This document shows positions 16,876 through 25,873 of a DNA stretch of 55,409 nt, piece by piece; the stretch's first letter is position 1, and each line of letters begins with the position of its first letter. Origin of the DNA: Trabulsiella guamensis ATCC 49490 (GTDB taxonomy: Bacteria; Pseudomonadota; Gammaproteobacteria; Enterobacterales; Enterobacteriaceae); contig NZ_JMTB01000048.1 of the NCBI RefSeq assembly GCF_000734965.1, forward strand, positions 1 to 55,409, read 5' to 3'. The position numbers were made by a program, and so were the translations under genes. The notes under the pieces were generated by a model. It ran no database searches, was not told the DNA's origin, and saw only the letters and a list, made by a program, of their open reading frames with translations.

Positions 16876-19377
16876 ATGTCTCACACGATAAACCTGACGC
16901 TGGATGGTCTCAGCTGTGGTCATTGTGTCAAACGCGTGAAAGAGAGTCTCGAACAACGTCCCGACGTTGAAAAGGCCGAGGTTTCCCTTGACCATGCAGA
17001 AGTCGTTGGCAGCGCCAGTGCTGACCAGTTGATCGACACCGTTAAACAAGCCGGATATGGGGCAGAGTTAAGCCACCCAAAGGCTGACCCGCTGGCGGAA
17101 TCAAAAATCCCGTCGGAAGCACTGACAGCGGCGACTCCTGAGCTTCCGGCAGCACAAGAGCCAGATGACAGCCAACAATTGTTGATCAACGGCATGAGCT
17201 GCGCCAGTTGCGTCTCCCGTGTGCAGAATGCGCTTCAGGCGGTTCCTGGGGTGACGCAGGCACGGGTAAACCTTGCGGAACGCTCTGCGCTGGTGATGGG
17301 CAGCGCGTCCGCAGCCGATTTAGTGCAGGCGGTGGAAAAAGCCGGCTACGGCGCAGAAGCAATCGAAGATGATCTTGAGCGCCGCGAACGCCAGCAGGAA
17401 ACCGCCCTTGCCACCATGAAACGTTTCCGCTGGCAGGCCATTGTGGCATTGCTGGTCGGTATCCCGGTGATGGGCTGGGGGATGATCGGCGACAACATGA
17501 TGGTCACCGACGACAACCGCTCACTGTGGCTGATGATTGGCCTTATCACCCTTGCGGTGATGGTGTTCGCCGGGGGGCATTTCTACTCCAGCGCCTGGAA
17601 GAGCCTGAAAAATCGCACCGCCACCATGGACACGCTGGTCGCCCTCGGCACCGGGGTCGCGTGGCTTTATTCGATGAGCGTCAATCTGTGGCCACAGTGG
17701 TTCCCGATGGAAGCACGGCATCTTTATTATGAAGCCAGCGCGATGATCATCGGTCTGATTAACCTGGGTCATATGCTGGAAGCCCGTGCCCGTCAGCGTT
17801 CGTCAAAAGCGCTGGAAAAACTGCTCGACCTCACCCCGCCCTCTGCACGCGTCGTGACCGAAGACGGCGAAAAAACCGTGCCGCTGGCTGACGTTCAACC
17901 GGGCATGACACTGCGCCTGACCACCGGTGATCGCGTACCGGTTGACGGTGAAATCACTCAGGGCGAAGCCTGGTTCGATGAAGCGATGCTGACCGGCGAG
18001 CCGATCCCACAGCAGAAAAGCGATGGCGAAAGTATCCATGCCGGGACGGTCGTACAGGATGGCAGCGTACTGTTCCGCGCCAGTGCAGTGGGCAGCCATA
18101 CCACGTTGTCCCGTATTATTCGCATGGTACGCCAGGCGCAAAGCAGTAAGCCAGAAATCGGTCAGATGGCGGACAGAATTTCTGCAGTGTTCGTCCCGGC
18201 CGTTGTCGCTATTGCGTTGCTCAGCGCCGCCATCTGGTATTTCTTCGGCCCTGCGCCGCAAATTGTCTACACGCTGGTGATCGCTACCACTGTGTTAATT
18301 ATTGCCTGTCCGTGTGCGCTGGGACTGGCAACGCCGATGTCGATCATTTCGGGTGTGGGCCGCGCGGCGGAATTTGGTGTACTGGTGCGCGATGCCGATG
18401 CGCTGCAGCGCGCCAGTACGCTCGACACGCTGGTCTTTGATAAAACCGGCACGCTGACCGAAGGTAAACCGCAGATCGTGGCGGTGAAAACCGTCGCTCA
18501 GCTCGATGAAAGCGAGGCGTTACGCCTGGCGGCGGCGCTGGAACAGGGTTCGAGCCATCCGCTGGCGAGAGCAATCCTCGAAAAAGCGGGCGACACCACG
18601 CTGCCGCAGGTCAACGGCTTCCGCACCCTGCGTGGACTGGGCGTCAGCGGCGAAGCGGAGGGGCACACGCTACTGCTCGGCAACCAGGCGTTGCTCAACG
18701 AACAACAGGTAGATACGAAAGCACTGGACAACGAACTGGCTGCACAGGCCTCCCGTGGTGCTACGCCAGTGCTGCTGGCAGTTGATGGTCAAGCCGTCGC
18801 GCTGTTTGCCATCCGCGATCCGCTGCGTGAAGACAGCGTGGCCGCGCTTGAGCGTTTACACCGCGCAGGCTATCGTCTGGTGATGCTCACTGGCGACAAC
18901 CCGACCACCGCGAAGGCGATTGCCAAAGAAGCGGGCATTGACGAGGTCATCGCCGGCGTGTTACCGGACGGCAAAGCAGACGCTATCAGGAAACTGCAAA
19001 GCCAGGGACGCCAGGTGGCGATGGTCGGCGATGGTATCAACGACGCACCAGCGCTGGCGCAGGCGGATGTCGGGATTGCCATGGGCGGTGGTAGCGATGT
19101 CGCCATCGAGACTGCGGCGATCACCCTGATGCGTCACAGCCTGGCAGGCGTTGCCGACGCGCTGGCGATTTCCAAAGCCACGCTGCGCAATATGAAACAG
19201 AACCTGCTTGGCGCGTTTATTTACAACTCGCTGGGTATCCCGATCGCCGCCGGGATCTTATGGCCGCTCACCGGCACGCTGCTGAACCCGGTTGTGGCCG
19301 GGGCCGCGATGGCACTCTCTTCCATCACCGTCGTAAGCAATGCCAACCGACTGCTGCGTTTTAAACCGAAAGAGTAA
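16876..19377 (+). CDS. copA: Cu(I)-exporting P-type ATPase CopA
   Basis: An 833-residue inner-membrane P1B ATPase that pumps Cu(I) from cytosol to periplasm. Two N-terminal heavy-metal domains carry CGHC (14-17) and CASC (109-112). The membrane copper site is C478-P-C480. The phosphorylated aspartate is D522 in DKTGT, and TGDN and GDGINDAP complete the ATPase domain. It is driven by the CueR promoter upstream. A -1 slippery sequence at 17076-17082, followed by a stop in the new frame, should also give a short chaperone, CopA(Z). One residue shorter than E. coli CopA; no defects seen. Confidence 0.97.
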   Translation: MSHTINLTLDGLSCGHCVKRVKESLEQRPDVEKAEVSLDHAEVVGSASADQLIDTVKQAGYGAELSHPKADPLAESKIPSEALTAATPELPAAQEPDDSQQLLINGMSCASCVSRVQNALQAVPGVTQARVNLAERSALVMGSASAADLVQAVEKAGYGAEAIEDDLERRERQQETALATMKRFRWQAIVALLVGIPVMGWGMIGDNMMVTDDNRSLWLMIGLITLAVMVFAGGHFYSSAWKSLKNRTATMDTLVALGTGVAWLYSMSVNLWPQWFPMEARHLYYEASAMIIGLINLGHMLEARARQRSSKALEKLLDLTPPSARVVTEDGEKTVPLADVQPGMTLRLTTGDRVPVDGEITQGEAWFDEAMLTGEPIPQQKSDGESIHAGTVVQDGSVLFRASAVGSHTTLSRIIRMVRQAQSSKPEIGQMADRISAVFVPAVVAIALLSAAIWYFFGPAPQIVYTLVIATTVLIIACPCALGLATPMSIISGVGRAAEFGVLVRDADALQRASTLDTLVFDKTGTLTEGKPQIVAVKTVAQLDESEALRLAAALEQGSSHPLARAILEKAGDTTLPQVNGFRTLRGLGVSGEAEGHTLLLGNQALLNEQQVDTKALDNELAAQASRGATPVLLAVDGQAVALFAIRDPLREDSVAALERLHRAGYRLVMLTGDNPTTAKAIAKEAGIDEVIAGVLPDGKADAIRKLQSQGRQVAMVGDGINDAPALAQADVGIAMGGGSDVAIETAAITLMRHSLAGVADALAISKATLRNMKQNLLGAFIYNSLGIPIAAGILWPLTGTLLNPVVAGAAMALSSITVVSNANRLLRFKPKE
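17076..17087 (+). promoter_or_regulatory. Programmed -1 frameshift site in copA (CopA(Z) chaperone)
   Basis: The slippery heptamer CCCAAAG spans His67-Pro68-Lys69 in the zero frame (C CCA AAG). After a -1 shift the next codons are GGC and TGA (17085-17087), ending a 70-residue product made of the first metal-binding domain plus Gly. This is the arrangement described for E. coli copA, where the product is a copper chaperone. The shift itself is inferred from the conserved site. Confidence 0.75.
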
Positions 19378-19383
19378 CCTGAC

Positions 19384-19407
19384 ACCCTCTCCCGCCCGGG
19401 AGAGGGT
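19384..19407 (+). terminator. Hairpin after copA
   Basis: ACCCTCTCCC (19384-19393) pairs perfectly with GGGAGAGGGT (19398-19407) around GCCC, 7 bases after the copA stop. TTCCGTTT follows, a weak T-rich tail. It shares its arm sequence with the hairpin after htpG at 29150-29172. Confidence 0.7.
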
Positions 19408-19465
19408 TCCGTTTGCACCTGTCTTTGCAACGCGTTAGCATGGTCGCCTCAACCACGGAGTGCGT

Positions 19466-20260
19466 ATGAGCCTGTTAACTCAACTAAAAACGCTGTGGAA
19501 TCATCTGAAGGGAACGGCGTATTCATGGCCCGCCATCGACCTTTCACTTTCCGGCGATCGCCATTTCCACCTCGTCGGCAGCATTCATATGGGTACGCGC
19601 GACATGTCGCCGCTCCCTCCCCGGCTGTTGATGAAAATGCGTCAGGCGGATGCGCTGATCGTCGAAGCTGACATTTCTGGTCAGGAAACGCCATTCAGCA
19701 ATCTCCCCACTTATCCCCCACTTGAGGAACGCCTCAGCGCCGCACAACGCGAACGGTTAACCATGCTGGCCGAAGAGATGGGGCTTTCCGTTTCGCTGTT
19801 CGATAATCAACCGTTATGGCAAATCGCCATGGTATTGCAGGCGACCCAGGCGCAAAAACTGGGTCTGCGCCCGGATTACGGCGTGGACTATCAGTTACTG
19901 AAAGACGCCAGAGAGCATGATATGACGATTATCGAGCTCGAAGGGGCAAACTCGCAGATGGCGTTGCTGAATCAGCTTCCGGATAATGGTCTGATGTTGC
20001 TTGAAGATACGCTGACCCACTGGCATACCAATGCACGGCTGCTACAGGTGATGATCGGCTGGTGGCTGGAGCAGGCGCCGACGCAGGGGACTGTCGAATT
20101 ACCAAATACATTTAGCGAATCGCTTTACGATATCCTGATGCATCAACGTAACCTCGCCTGGCGTGATGCGCTACTGGCGCTTCCCGCCGGGCATTATGTG
20201 GTGGCCGTTGGCGCGCTGCATTTGTATGGAGAGGGGAACCTGCCGACGCTGTTGAAATAA
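19466..20260 (+). CDS. ybaP: TraB/GumN-family protein YbaP
   Basis: A 264-residue protein of the TraB/GumN/PrgY (Tiki-like) family, which includes metal-dependent proteases; the function of YbaP itself is unknown. The start at 19466 follows CGGAG at 5 bases and matches the E. coli length. Family motifs are FHLVGSIHMGT near the N-terminus, ADALIVEAD, and the C-terminal VVAVGALHLYGEGNLP; the paired GxxH blocks are the putative active-site histidines. No clear lipobox or cleavable signal is seen. It lies immediately upstream of the chiX terminator on the opposite strand. Confidence 0.92.
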   Translation: MSLLTQLKTLWNHLKGTAYSWPAIDLSLSGDRHFHLVGSIHMGTRDMSPLPPRLLMKMRQADALIVEADISGQETPFSNLPTYPPLEERLSAAQRERLTMLAEEMGLSVSLFDNQPLWQIAMVLQATQAQKLGLRPDYGVDYQLLKDAREHDMTIIELEGANSQMALLNQLPDNGLMLLEDTLTHWHTNARLLQVMIGWWLEQAPTQGTVELPNTFSESLYDILMHQRNLAWRDALLALPAGHYVVAVGALHLYGEGNLPTLLK

Positions 20261-20338
20261 AAAAGTGGCCAATATTTCTATTGGCCCGTCAAAGAGGAAT
20301 TTCATCATTATTATTATCCCGGGATTTGCACCCCGGAT
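20259..20338 (-). ncRNA. chiX: ChiX (MicM/SroB) small RNA
   Basis: On the minus strand, the pairing region AAATTCCTCTTTGACGGGC (complement of 20284-20302) is the same as in E. coli ChiX. It is followed by the terminator hairpin GGCCAATA/TATTGGCC (20267-20274 with 20279-20286) and a TTTTTT run (20264-20259). ChiX is a Hfq-dependent RNA that silences chiP (chitoporin) and other porin-type mRNAs and is itself trapped by the chb operon transcript. The location between ybaP and ybaK is the standard one. The 5' hairpin (ATCCGGGG with CCCGGGAT) differs from the E. coli sequence I remember, and the 5' end is estimated. Confidence 0.9.
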
Positions 20339-20344
20339 CTTTCG

Positions 20345-20374
20345 ATTGTCGCTCAAACTCATCATCACTGCCAA
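20345..20374 (-). promoter_or_regulatory. Probable chiX promoter
   Basis: On the minus strand TTGGCA (complement of 20369-20374) and GACAAT (complement of 20345-20350) are 18 bp apart. The -10 ends 6 bases before the estimated RNA start at 20338. Confidence 0.6.
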
Positions 20375-20459
20375 CACTATTGAGCAAGATAATGCTATTT
20401 TTTAGACAACCGTCAGGCGTAATCTTTACCGGTAACGTTATTGTAGAAGAAGGACTGTT

Positions 20460-20939
20460 ATGACTCCCGCGGTTAAGTTACTCGAAAAAAACAAGATTCC
20501 TTTCCAGATACACACTTACGATCACGATCCGAATGAAACGAACTTCGGAGACGAAGTGGTGCGCAAGCTTGGTCTGGATCCAGACAGGGTTTATAAGACG
20601 CTACTGGTTGCAGTAAATGGCGATATGAAGCATCTGGCGGTGGCGGTCACGCCTGTTGCCACGCAGCTCGATTTAAAGAAAGTGGCGAAAGCCCTTGGCG
20701 CAAAAAAAGTGGATATGGCAGATCCACTGGTAGCGCAGCGCACGACGGGTTATCTGGTCGGTGGCATCAGCCCCCTGGGGCAGAAAAAACGCCTGCCGAC
20801 GCTGATTGATGCGCCGTCACAGGCGTTTGAGACCATTTATGTCTCCGGCGGAAAGCGTGGTCTGGATATTGAACTGACGGCGAGCGATCTGGCAAAAATG
20901 CTGAGCGCACAATTTGCCGACATCGCCCGCCGTGACTGA
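20460..20939 (+). CDS. ybaK: Cys-tRNA(Pro)/Cys-tRNA(Cys) deacylase YbaK
   Basis: A 159-residue trans-editing enzyme that hydrolyses cysteine from mischarged tRNA-Pro, acting with prolyl-tRNA synthetase. The whole protein is one YbaK/ProX editing domain: [12 protein letters not shown] contains the catalytic lysine, and the [14 protein letters not shown] loop binds the substrate. It is the same length as E. coli YbaK. Upstream, 20339-20459 holds the divergent chiX promoter and AT-rich DNA with no clear ybaK promoter. Its stop lies 2 bases from the convergent ushA stop. Confidence 0.96.
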   Translation: MTPAVKLLEKNKIPFQIHTYDHDPNETNFGDEVVRKLGLDPDRVYKTLLVAVNGDMKHLAVAVTPVATQLDLKKVAKALGAKKVDMADPLVAQRTTGYLVGGISPLGQKKRLPTLIDAPSQAFETIYVSGGKRGLDIELTASDLAKMLSAQFADIARRD

Positions 20940-20941
20940 CA

Positions 20942-22594
20942 TTACTGCCAGCTCACCTCGCCTTTCGGTTCGTAAGCATTCACATCCAGCGGAGAATTCT
21001 GCTGGATGTATTGTTTCAGCACCTCGGCATCAATAAAGCCAGTATTCACATAACCCGGTTTACTGTCGATTTTCGGGTAGCCGTCACCGCCGGTAGCGTT
21101 AAAGCTCAGCGTCGCCATACGGTATTTTTTGTTGGGATCGACCGGCTCGCCGTTAATTTTCAGATCAATGAGTTTGCCCGCTTTCGCTACAAAACTGACG
21201 TTAGCGAATTGCGGGTAAGCTCCTGAATCCGGCTTCATCTGCGCAACCGCCGTCAGGTAGTCCGTCACCTCCTGCCCGCTCATATCGGCATAGACCAGGA
21301 TGTTGCCAAACGGCTGCACTTTCAGCACATCTTTATAGGTGATATCCCCCGACTCAATGGAATCGCGGATACCGCCGCCGCTCATAACGGCGAAATCCGC
21401 GTTGGTACGCGCCATTTGCGCGGCCAGGATCAGATGCCCCAGATTCGTCTGTACGAAACGCACCTTGCTGCGATCGCCTTCAAGATGGCCATTAACATTG
21501 CCGATCTTCACGCCCAGTTGCGCTTTGCCTTTGTTCTGGAACGGTGACAGCAACGACAGCATTTGCGGGTTTTCCGGGATCTGCGGCGTATACAGCACGC
21601 GCTCACTCTCGCCGTTGTCGTATGTAATTTTCTTCTTCAGGTTGACAGGGATGAGTTGATAGTGCACCAGTTTCATCTCTCCATTGCGGAATTCAAAATC
21701 CGCGCGCCCGACGTATTTTCCCCATTCGTGAGCCTGTACAATCCAGATGCCGTTTTGTTTGTCCGGCGCACAAGGAGTCCCGGGGACGTAATCCACCTGC
21801 TTTTTATTTTCCGACGCCATACATACCGGATCCTGCGAGTGACCGCCCACAATCATCGCCAGCGAACCGGCCGTCAGACTGCGCGCCAGCTCAACGTCTC
21901 CCGGCGCGTTAGAGCCGTGATTGCCGTTATCGTAATGGCCCATATGGGTGGTCGCGATCATGATGTCCGGCTTCACCGTCTGCTGAAGCTCCTGAATCAC
22001 CAGCTTTGCTTCCCCGGCAGGCTTGCGGAATTCAATGTCGGTAAAAAACTCAGGATTACCGATTTTCGCCGTGTCATCTGTAGTCAGGCCGATCACTGCG
22101 ATGTTCAGCCCCTGTCGCTTAAACAACGCCCAGGGTTTAAACAACCGCTCACCGGTGCTTTTCTGGTAAATGTTGGCGGAGAGAAACGGGAATTTCGACC
22201 ACTTCTCCTGCTGGCGCAACACCGTCAGCGGGTTATCAAACTCATGGTTACCGACGGCCATCGCGTCATAACCAATCAGATTCATGCCGCGAAAATCAGG
22301 CTCTGCATCCTGCAAATCAGATTCCGGTACGCCGGTGTTGATGTCGCCGCCCGACAGTACCAGCACGCTGCCGCCCGCCGCTGCCACCTCTTTGCGAATG
22401 CCATCCACCAGCGTTTTCTGCGCTGCCAGCCCGTACTCGCCGTAATCGTTACGCCAGAAATGGCCGTGGTGATCGTTGGTGTGCAAAATGGTGATGTTGT
22501 AGGTTTTATCCTGTTCGTACGCCTGTGCGGGTAACCCTGCCAGGGACCATGCCGCGACAAATGCCAGCGCCACACCCCGTTTATTCAATTTCAT
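20942..22594 (-). CDS. ushA: Periplasmic UDP-sugar hydrolase / 5'-nucleotidase
   Basis: A 550-residue periplasmic enzyme that degrades UDP-glucose and nucleotides so that nucleosides can be imported. The start at 22594 follows GGGAGAG; an in-frame ATG ten codons upstream would spoil the signal peptide. The signal peptide (ALAFVAAWSLAGLPAQA) is cleaved before YEQDK. Metal-site blocks are HTNDHHGH, GGDINTG, GNHEFD, THMGH and GGHSQDP. The C-terminal substrate domain contains the stacking-type NFxxGGDG-like segment, here FNATGGDGYP. It is convergent with ybaK and divergent from fsr. Confidence 0.97.
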   Translation of the reverse strand: MKLNKRGVALAFVAAWSLAGLPAQAYEQDKTYNITILHTNDHHGHFWRNDYGEYGLAAQKTLVDGIRKEVAAAGGSVLVLSGGDINTGVPESDLQDAEPDFRGMNLIGYDAMAVGNHEFDNPLTVLRQQEKWSKFPFLSANIYQKSTGERLFKPWALFKRQGLNIAVIGLTTDDTAKIGNPEFFTDIEFRKPAGEAKLVIQELQQTVKPDIMIATTHMGHYDNGNHGSNAPGDVELARSLTAGSLAMIVGGHSQDPVCMASENKKQVDYVPGTPCAPDKQNGIWIVQAHEWGKYVGRADFEFRNGEMKLVHYQLIPVNLKKKITYDNGESERVLYTPQIPENPQMLSLLSPFQNKGKAQLGVKIGNVNGHLEGDRSKVRFVQTNLGHLILAAQMARTNADFAVMSGGGIRDSIESGDITYKDVLKVQPFGNILVYADMSGQEVTDYLTAVAQMKPDSGAYPQFANVSFVAKAGKLIDLKINGEPVDPNKKYRMATLSFNATGGDGYPKIDSKPGYVNTGFIDAEVLKQYIQQNSPLDVNAYEPKGEVSWQ

Positions 22595-22759
22595 ATTTCT
22601 CTCCCTGACGTGATGACTTAGCAAAAACTACCGTGGCTGACGGCATTAAACAACACTGTTTTCAGAATTGAGGCTTCCTTCAAACGCCCGACACAGTTAT
22701 CTTAGTCTGATAATTATTACATCCCCTAAACATCGCACACTCTGAATTAAGTGAAATCT

Positions 22760-23962
22760 ATGGCAATCAGTGAAACCTCCTCTGCGCTGCCAAATAAAGC
22801 GCGGACTTCGTTTGGAATTCTGGGAGCGATCAGTCTCTCTCACCTGCTGAACGACATGATCCAGTCGTTGATCCTGGCAATATACCCGCTGCTGCAGTCA
22901 GAGTTCTCGCTGACGTTTGTGCAGATCGGCATGATCACCCTCACCTTCCAGCTTACGTCATCCTTGCTGCAACCGGTGGTGGGTTATCTGACCGATAAGC
23001 ACCCGATGCCGTGGTCGCTGCCGATAGGCATGTGCTTCACGTTAAGCGGTCTGGTGCTGCTGGCGTTGGCTGGCAGTTTTGGCACCGTCGTGCTCGCCGC
23101 CGCGCTTGTCGGAACCGGGTCGTCGGTGTTCCACCCGGAATCTTCGCGCGTGGCACGCATGGCCTCCGGTGGCCGCCACGGCCTGGCGCAATCGCTGTTT
23201 CAGGTGGGCGGAAACTTTGGCAGCTCGATGGGGCCGTTGCTGGCTGCGGTGATCATCGCGCCATATGGCAAAGGCAATGTCGCCTGGTTCGTGCTGGCGG
23301 CGCTGCTGGCGATCGTCGTACTGGCGCAAATCAGCCGCTGGTACGCCGCGCAACACCGCATTAATAAAGGAAAACCAAAGGCACCGGTGCTCAATCCGCT
23401 GCCGCGCAATAAAGTTATTCTGGCGGTTTGCGTCCTGTTAATGCTGATTTTCTCCAAATACTTCTATATGGCGAGCATCAGCAGCTATTACACCTTTTAT
23501 TTGATGCATAAGTTCGGCTTATCCGTACAAAATGCGCAGTTTCACCTGTTTGCTTTCCTGTTTGCCGTAGCGGCAGGTACCGTGATTGGCGGGCCTGTGG
23601 GCGATAAAATCGGGCGTAAATATGTTATTTGGGGCTCTATCCTTGGTGTTGCACCGTTTACCCTCGTTTTACCTTACGCAAGTCTTGAATGGACGGGGAT
23701 CCTGACGGTGATCATTGGATTTATCCTCGCCTCTGCCTTTTCTGCCATTCTGGTCTACGCGCAGGAACTGCTTCCGGGGAGAATCGGCATGGTTTCCGGG
23801 TTGTTCTTCGGTTTCGCCTTTGGCATGGGTGGCCTTGGCGCTGCGGTGTTAGGGTTGATCGCCGACCATACCAGCATTGAGCTGGTTTATAAAATCTGTG
23901 CTTTCCTGCCACTTCTTGGCATGTTGACCATATTCCTCCCTGACAACCGACAGAAACACTAA
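22760..23962 (+). CDS. fsr: MFS fosmidomycin efflux transporter
   Basis: A 400-residue, 12-helix major-facilitator antiporter of the inner membrane; the E. coli homologue confers fosmidomycin resistance when overexpressed. I use ATG 22760; a GTG three codons upstream is possible. After a variable 17-residue tail the family sequence begins (ARTSFGILGAISLSHLLNDM). Characteristic MFS loops include GGPVGDKIGRKYV between helices 8 and 9. A hydrophilic central linker (HRINKGKPKAPV) divides the two six-helix halves. The shared 165-bp region with ushA is AT-rich with no recognised operator. A terminator hairpin follows. Confidence 0.94.
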   Translation: MAISETSSALPNKARTSFGILGAISLSHLLNDMIQSLILAIYPLLQSEFSLTFVQIGMITLTFQLTSSLLQPVVGYLTDKHPMPWSLPIGMCFTLSGLVLLALAGSFGTVVLAAALVGTGSSVFHPESSRVARMASGGRHGLAQSLFQVGGNFGSSMGPLLAAVIIAPYGKGNVAWFVLAALLAIVVLAQISRWYAAQHRINKGKPKAPVLNPLPRNKVILAVCVLLMLIFSKYFYMASISSYYTFYLMHKFGLSVQNAQFHLFAFLFAVAAGTVIGGPVGDKIGRKYVIWGSILGVAPFTLVLPYASLEWTGILTVIIGFILASAFSAILVYAQELLPGRIGMVSGLFFGFAFGMGGLGAAVLGLIADHTSIELVYKICAFLPLLGMLTIFLPDNRQKH

Positions 23963-23967
23963 TTTTC

Positions 23968-23996
23968 AGGCAGCTAAAGTCAAACTTTGGCTGCCT
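23968..23996 (+). terminator. Terminator after fsr
   Basis: AGGCAGC (23968-23974) pairs with GCTGCCT (23990-23996), and AAAGT/ACTTT extends the stem beyond a T/G pair, leaving a three-base loop. TGATTTCCTTT follows. Good stem, moderate T tail. Confidence 0.8.
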
Positions 23997-24145
23997 TGAT
24001 TTCCTTTGTTCATCAATCACTTCCTTCTTACTACTCTCGTCCTTTTCCGATCCGTGCTTTTTCAGCGTCTGATGACGATTTTCTTCAAAATTCAACAATT
24101 ATTCATAAACGCAGTGGTTAAAATTGTCATAAACTATTACCAGGT

Positions 24146-24169
24146 TTTTTGGTTTTTATGCCAAAAAAG
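24146..24169 (+). repeat. T/A-rich inverted repeat in the ybaL leader
   Basis: TTTTTTGG (24146-24153) is complementary to CCAAAAAA (24162-24169) with an eight-base loop, 27 bases before the ybaL start. An in-frame ATG at 24158 lies in the loop. Function unknown. Confidence 0.4.
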
Positions 24170-24196
24170 GATCACGCACTGACGAAAGGAGACGGA

Positions 24197-25873
24197 ATGC
24201 ATCACGCCACCCCGCTTATTACCACCATTGTTGGCGGCCTTGTGCTCGCTTTTATCCTTGGCATGATTGCCAACAGACTGCGTATTTCTCCTCTGGTGGG
24301 ATATTTGTTAGCGGGCGTATTGGCCGGTCCATTTACGCCGGGTTTTGTCGCAGATACTAAACTGGCCCCGGAACTGGCGGAACTGGGCGTGATCCTGCTG
24401 ATGTTTGGCGTGGGCCTGCACTTCTCTCTGAAGGATTTGATGGCGGTAAAGTCGATCGCCATTCCCGGTGCGATAGCGCAGATAGCGGTCGCCACGCTGC
24501 TGGGTATGGCCCTCTCCGCCGTCCTGGGCTGGTCAATCATGACAGGCATCGTCTTTGGGTTGTGTCTTTCCACTGCCAGTACCGTGGTGCTGCTGCGGGC
24601 GCTGGAAGAACGGCAATTAATTGACAGCCAGCGCGGACAAATCGCCATAGGCTGGCTGATAGTTGAAGATCTGGTGATGGTGCTGACGCTGGTGTTGTTG
24701 CCTGCGGTGGCGGGCATGGTGGAGAAAGGTAACGTCGGCTTCGCTACCCTGGCGCTCGACATGGGGCTGACCATTGGTAAAGTTGTCGCCTTTATCGCCA
24801 TCATGATGCTGGTTGGTCGTCGTCTGGTGCCGTGGATCATGTCCCGCAGCGCGGCAACCGGTTCCCGCGAACTCTTCACACTCTCTGTGCTGGCGCTGGC
24901 ACTGGGCATCGCGTTTGGCGCGGTCGAGCTGTTTGATGTTTCCTTCGCCCTCGGCGCTTTCTTCGCCGGAATGGTGCTCAATGAATCAGAACTGAGCCAC
25001 CGCGCCGCCCACGACACGCTGCCACTTCGCGACGCGTTTGCCGTGCTGTTCTTTGTCTCTGTCGGCATGCTGTTTGATCCGATGGTGCTTATCGATCAAC
25101 CGCTGGCGGTGATCGGCACGCTGGCGATTATTATCTTCGGTAAATCGGCGGCGGCCTTCATTCTTGTGCGTCTGTTCGGCCACTCGCCGCGTACGGCGTT
25201 GACCATCGCGGCAAGCCTCGCGCAGATTGGTGAATTTGCGTTTATCCTCGCCGGACTGGGCATGTCACTGAACCTGCTGCCGCAGGCGGGACAAAATCTG
25301 GTACTGGCAGGCGCCATTCTCTCCATCATGCTTAACCCGGTGTTGTTCGCGCTGCTCGAAAAATACCTGGCAAATACTGAAACGCTGGAAGAGCAGACAC
25401 TAGAAGAGGCTATCGAAGAAGAGAAACAGATCCCGGTGGATATCTGTAACCACGCGCTGCTGGTTGGCTATGGTCGTGTTGGCAGCCTGTTGGGTGAAAA
25501 ACTGATGGCACAGGGGATCCCGCTGGTGGTGATTGAAACCTCGCGCACCCGTGTGGACGAACTGCGCGAACGCGGCGTCCGGGCCGTACTGGGCAATGCC
25601 GCCAACGAAGAGATCATGAATCTGGCGCATCTTGACTGCGCCCGCTGGCTGCTGCTGACCATTCCTAACGGCTACGAAGCCGGTGAGATTGTCGCCTCAG
25701 CACGCGAGAAATGCCCGGACATCGAGATTATCGCCCGGGCGCATTACGATGATGAAGTGGACTACATTACCGAGCGCGGTGCCAGTCAGGTGGTAATGGG
25801 GGAACGCGAAATCGCCAATACCATGCTGGCGCTGATTGAAACGCCGCCAGCAGGTGAAGTGGTCACGGGTTAG
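24197..25873 (+). CDS. ybaL: KefB/KefC-type cation:proton antiporter YbaL
   Basis: A 558-residue CPA2-family membrane antiporter. The start at 24197 follows AAAGGAGACGGA and matches E. coli YbaL; an upstream in-frame extension to 24149 is not supported. The N-terminal two-thirds has about 12-13 membrane helices (first LITTIVGGLVLAFILGMI; core VGVGLHFSLKDL-like loop, here FGVGLHFSLKDL). The C-terminal third is a cytosolic RCK/TrkA-N Rossmann domain (HALLVGYGRVGSLLGEKL) that would sense nucleotide or ions. Substrate is unproven. The stop overlaps that of convergent gsk in the four bases TTAG. Confidence 0.93.
   Translation: MHHATPLITTIVGGLVLAFILGMIANRLRISPLVGYLLAGVLAGPFTPGFVADTKLAPELAELGVILLMFGVGLHFSLKDLMAVKSIAIPGAIAQIAVATLLGMALSAVLGWSIMTGIVFGLCLSTASTVVLLRALEERQLIDSQRGQIAIGWLIVEDLVMVLTLVLLPAVAGMVEKGNVGFATLALDMGLTIGKVVAFIAIMMLVGRRLVPWIMSRSAATGSRELFTLSVLALALGIAFGAVELFDVSFALGAFFAGMVLNESELSHRAAHDTLPLRDAFAVLFFVSVGMLFDPMVLIDQPLAVIGTLAIIIFGKSAAAFILVRLFGHSPRTALTIAASLAQIGEFAFILAGLGMSLNLLPQAGQNLVLAGAILSIMLNPVLFALLEKYLANTETLEEQTLEEAIEEEKQIPVDICNHALLVGYGRVGSLLGEKLMAQGIPLVVIETSRTRVDELRERGVRAVLGNAANEEIMNLAHLDCARWLLLTIPNGYEAGEIVASAREKCPDIEIIARAHYDDEVDYITERGASQVVMGEREIANTMLALIETPPAGEVVTG

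Noticed and set aside
21563-22534. 323-codon plus-strand ORF opposite ushA
   Set aside because: It is the complement of a clearly conserved ushA reading frame and has an arginine/histidine-rich composition typical of antisense shadows.
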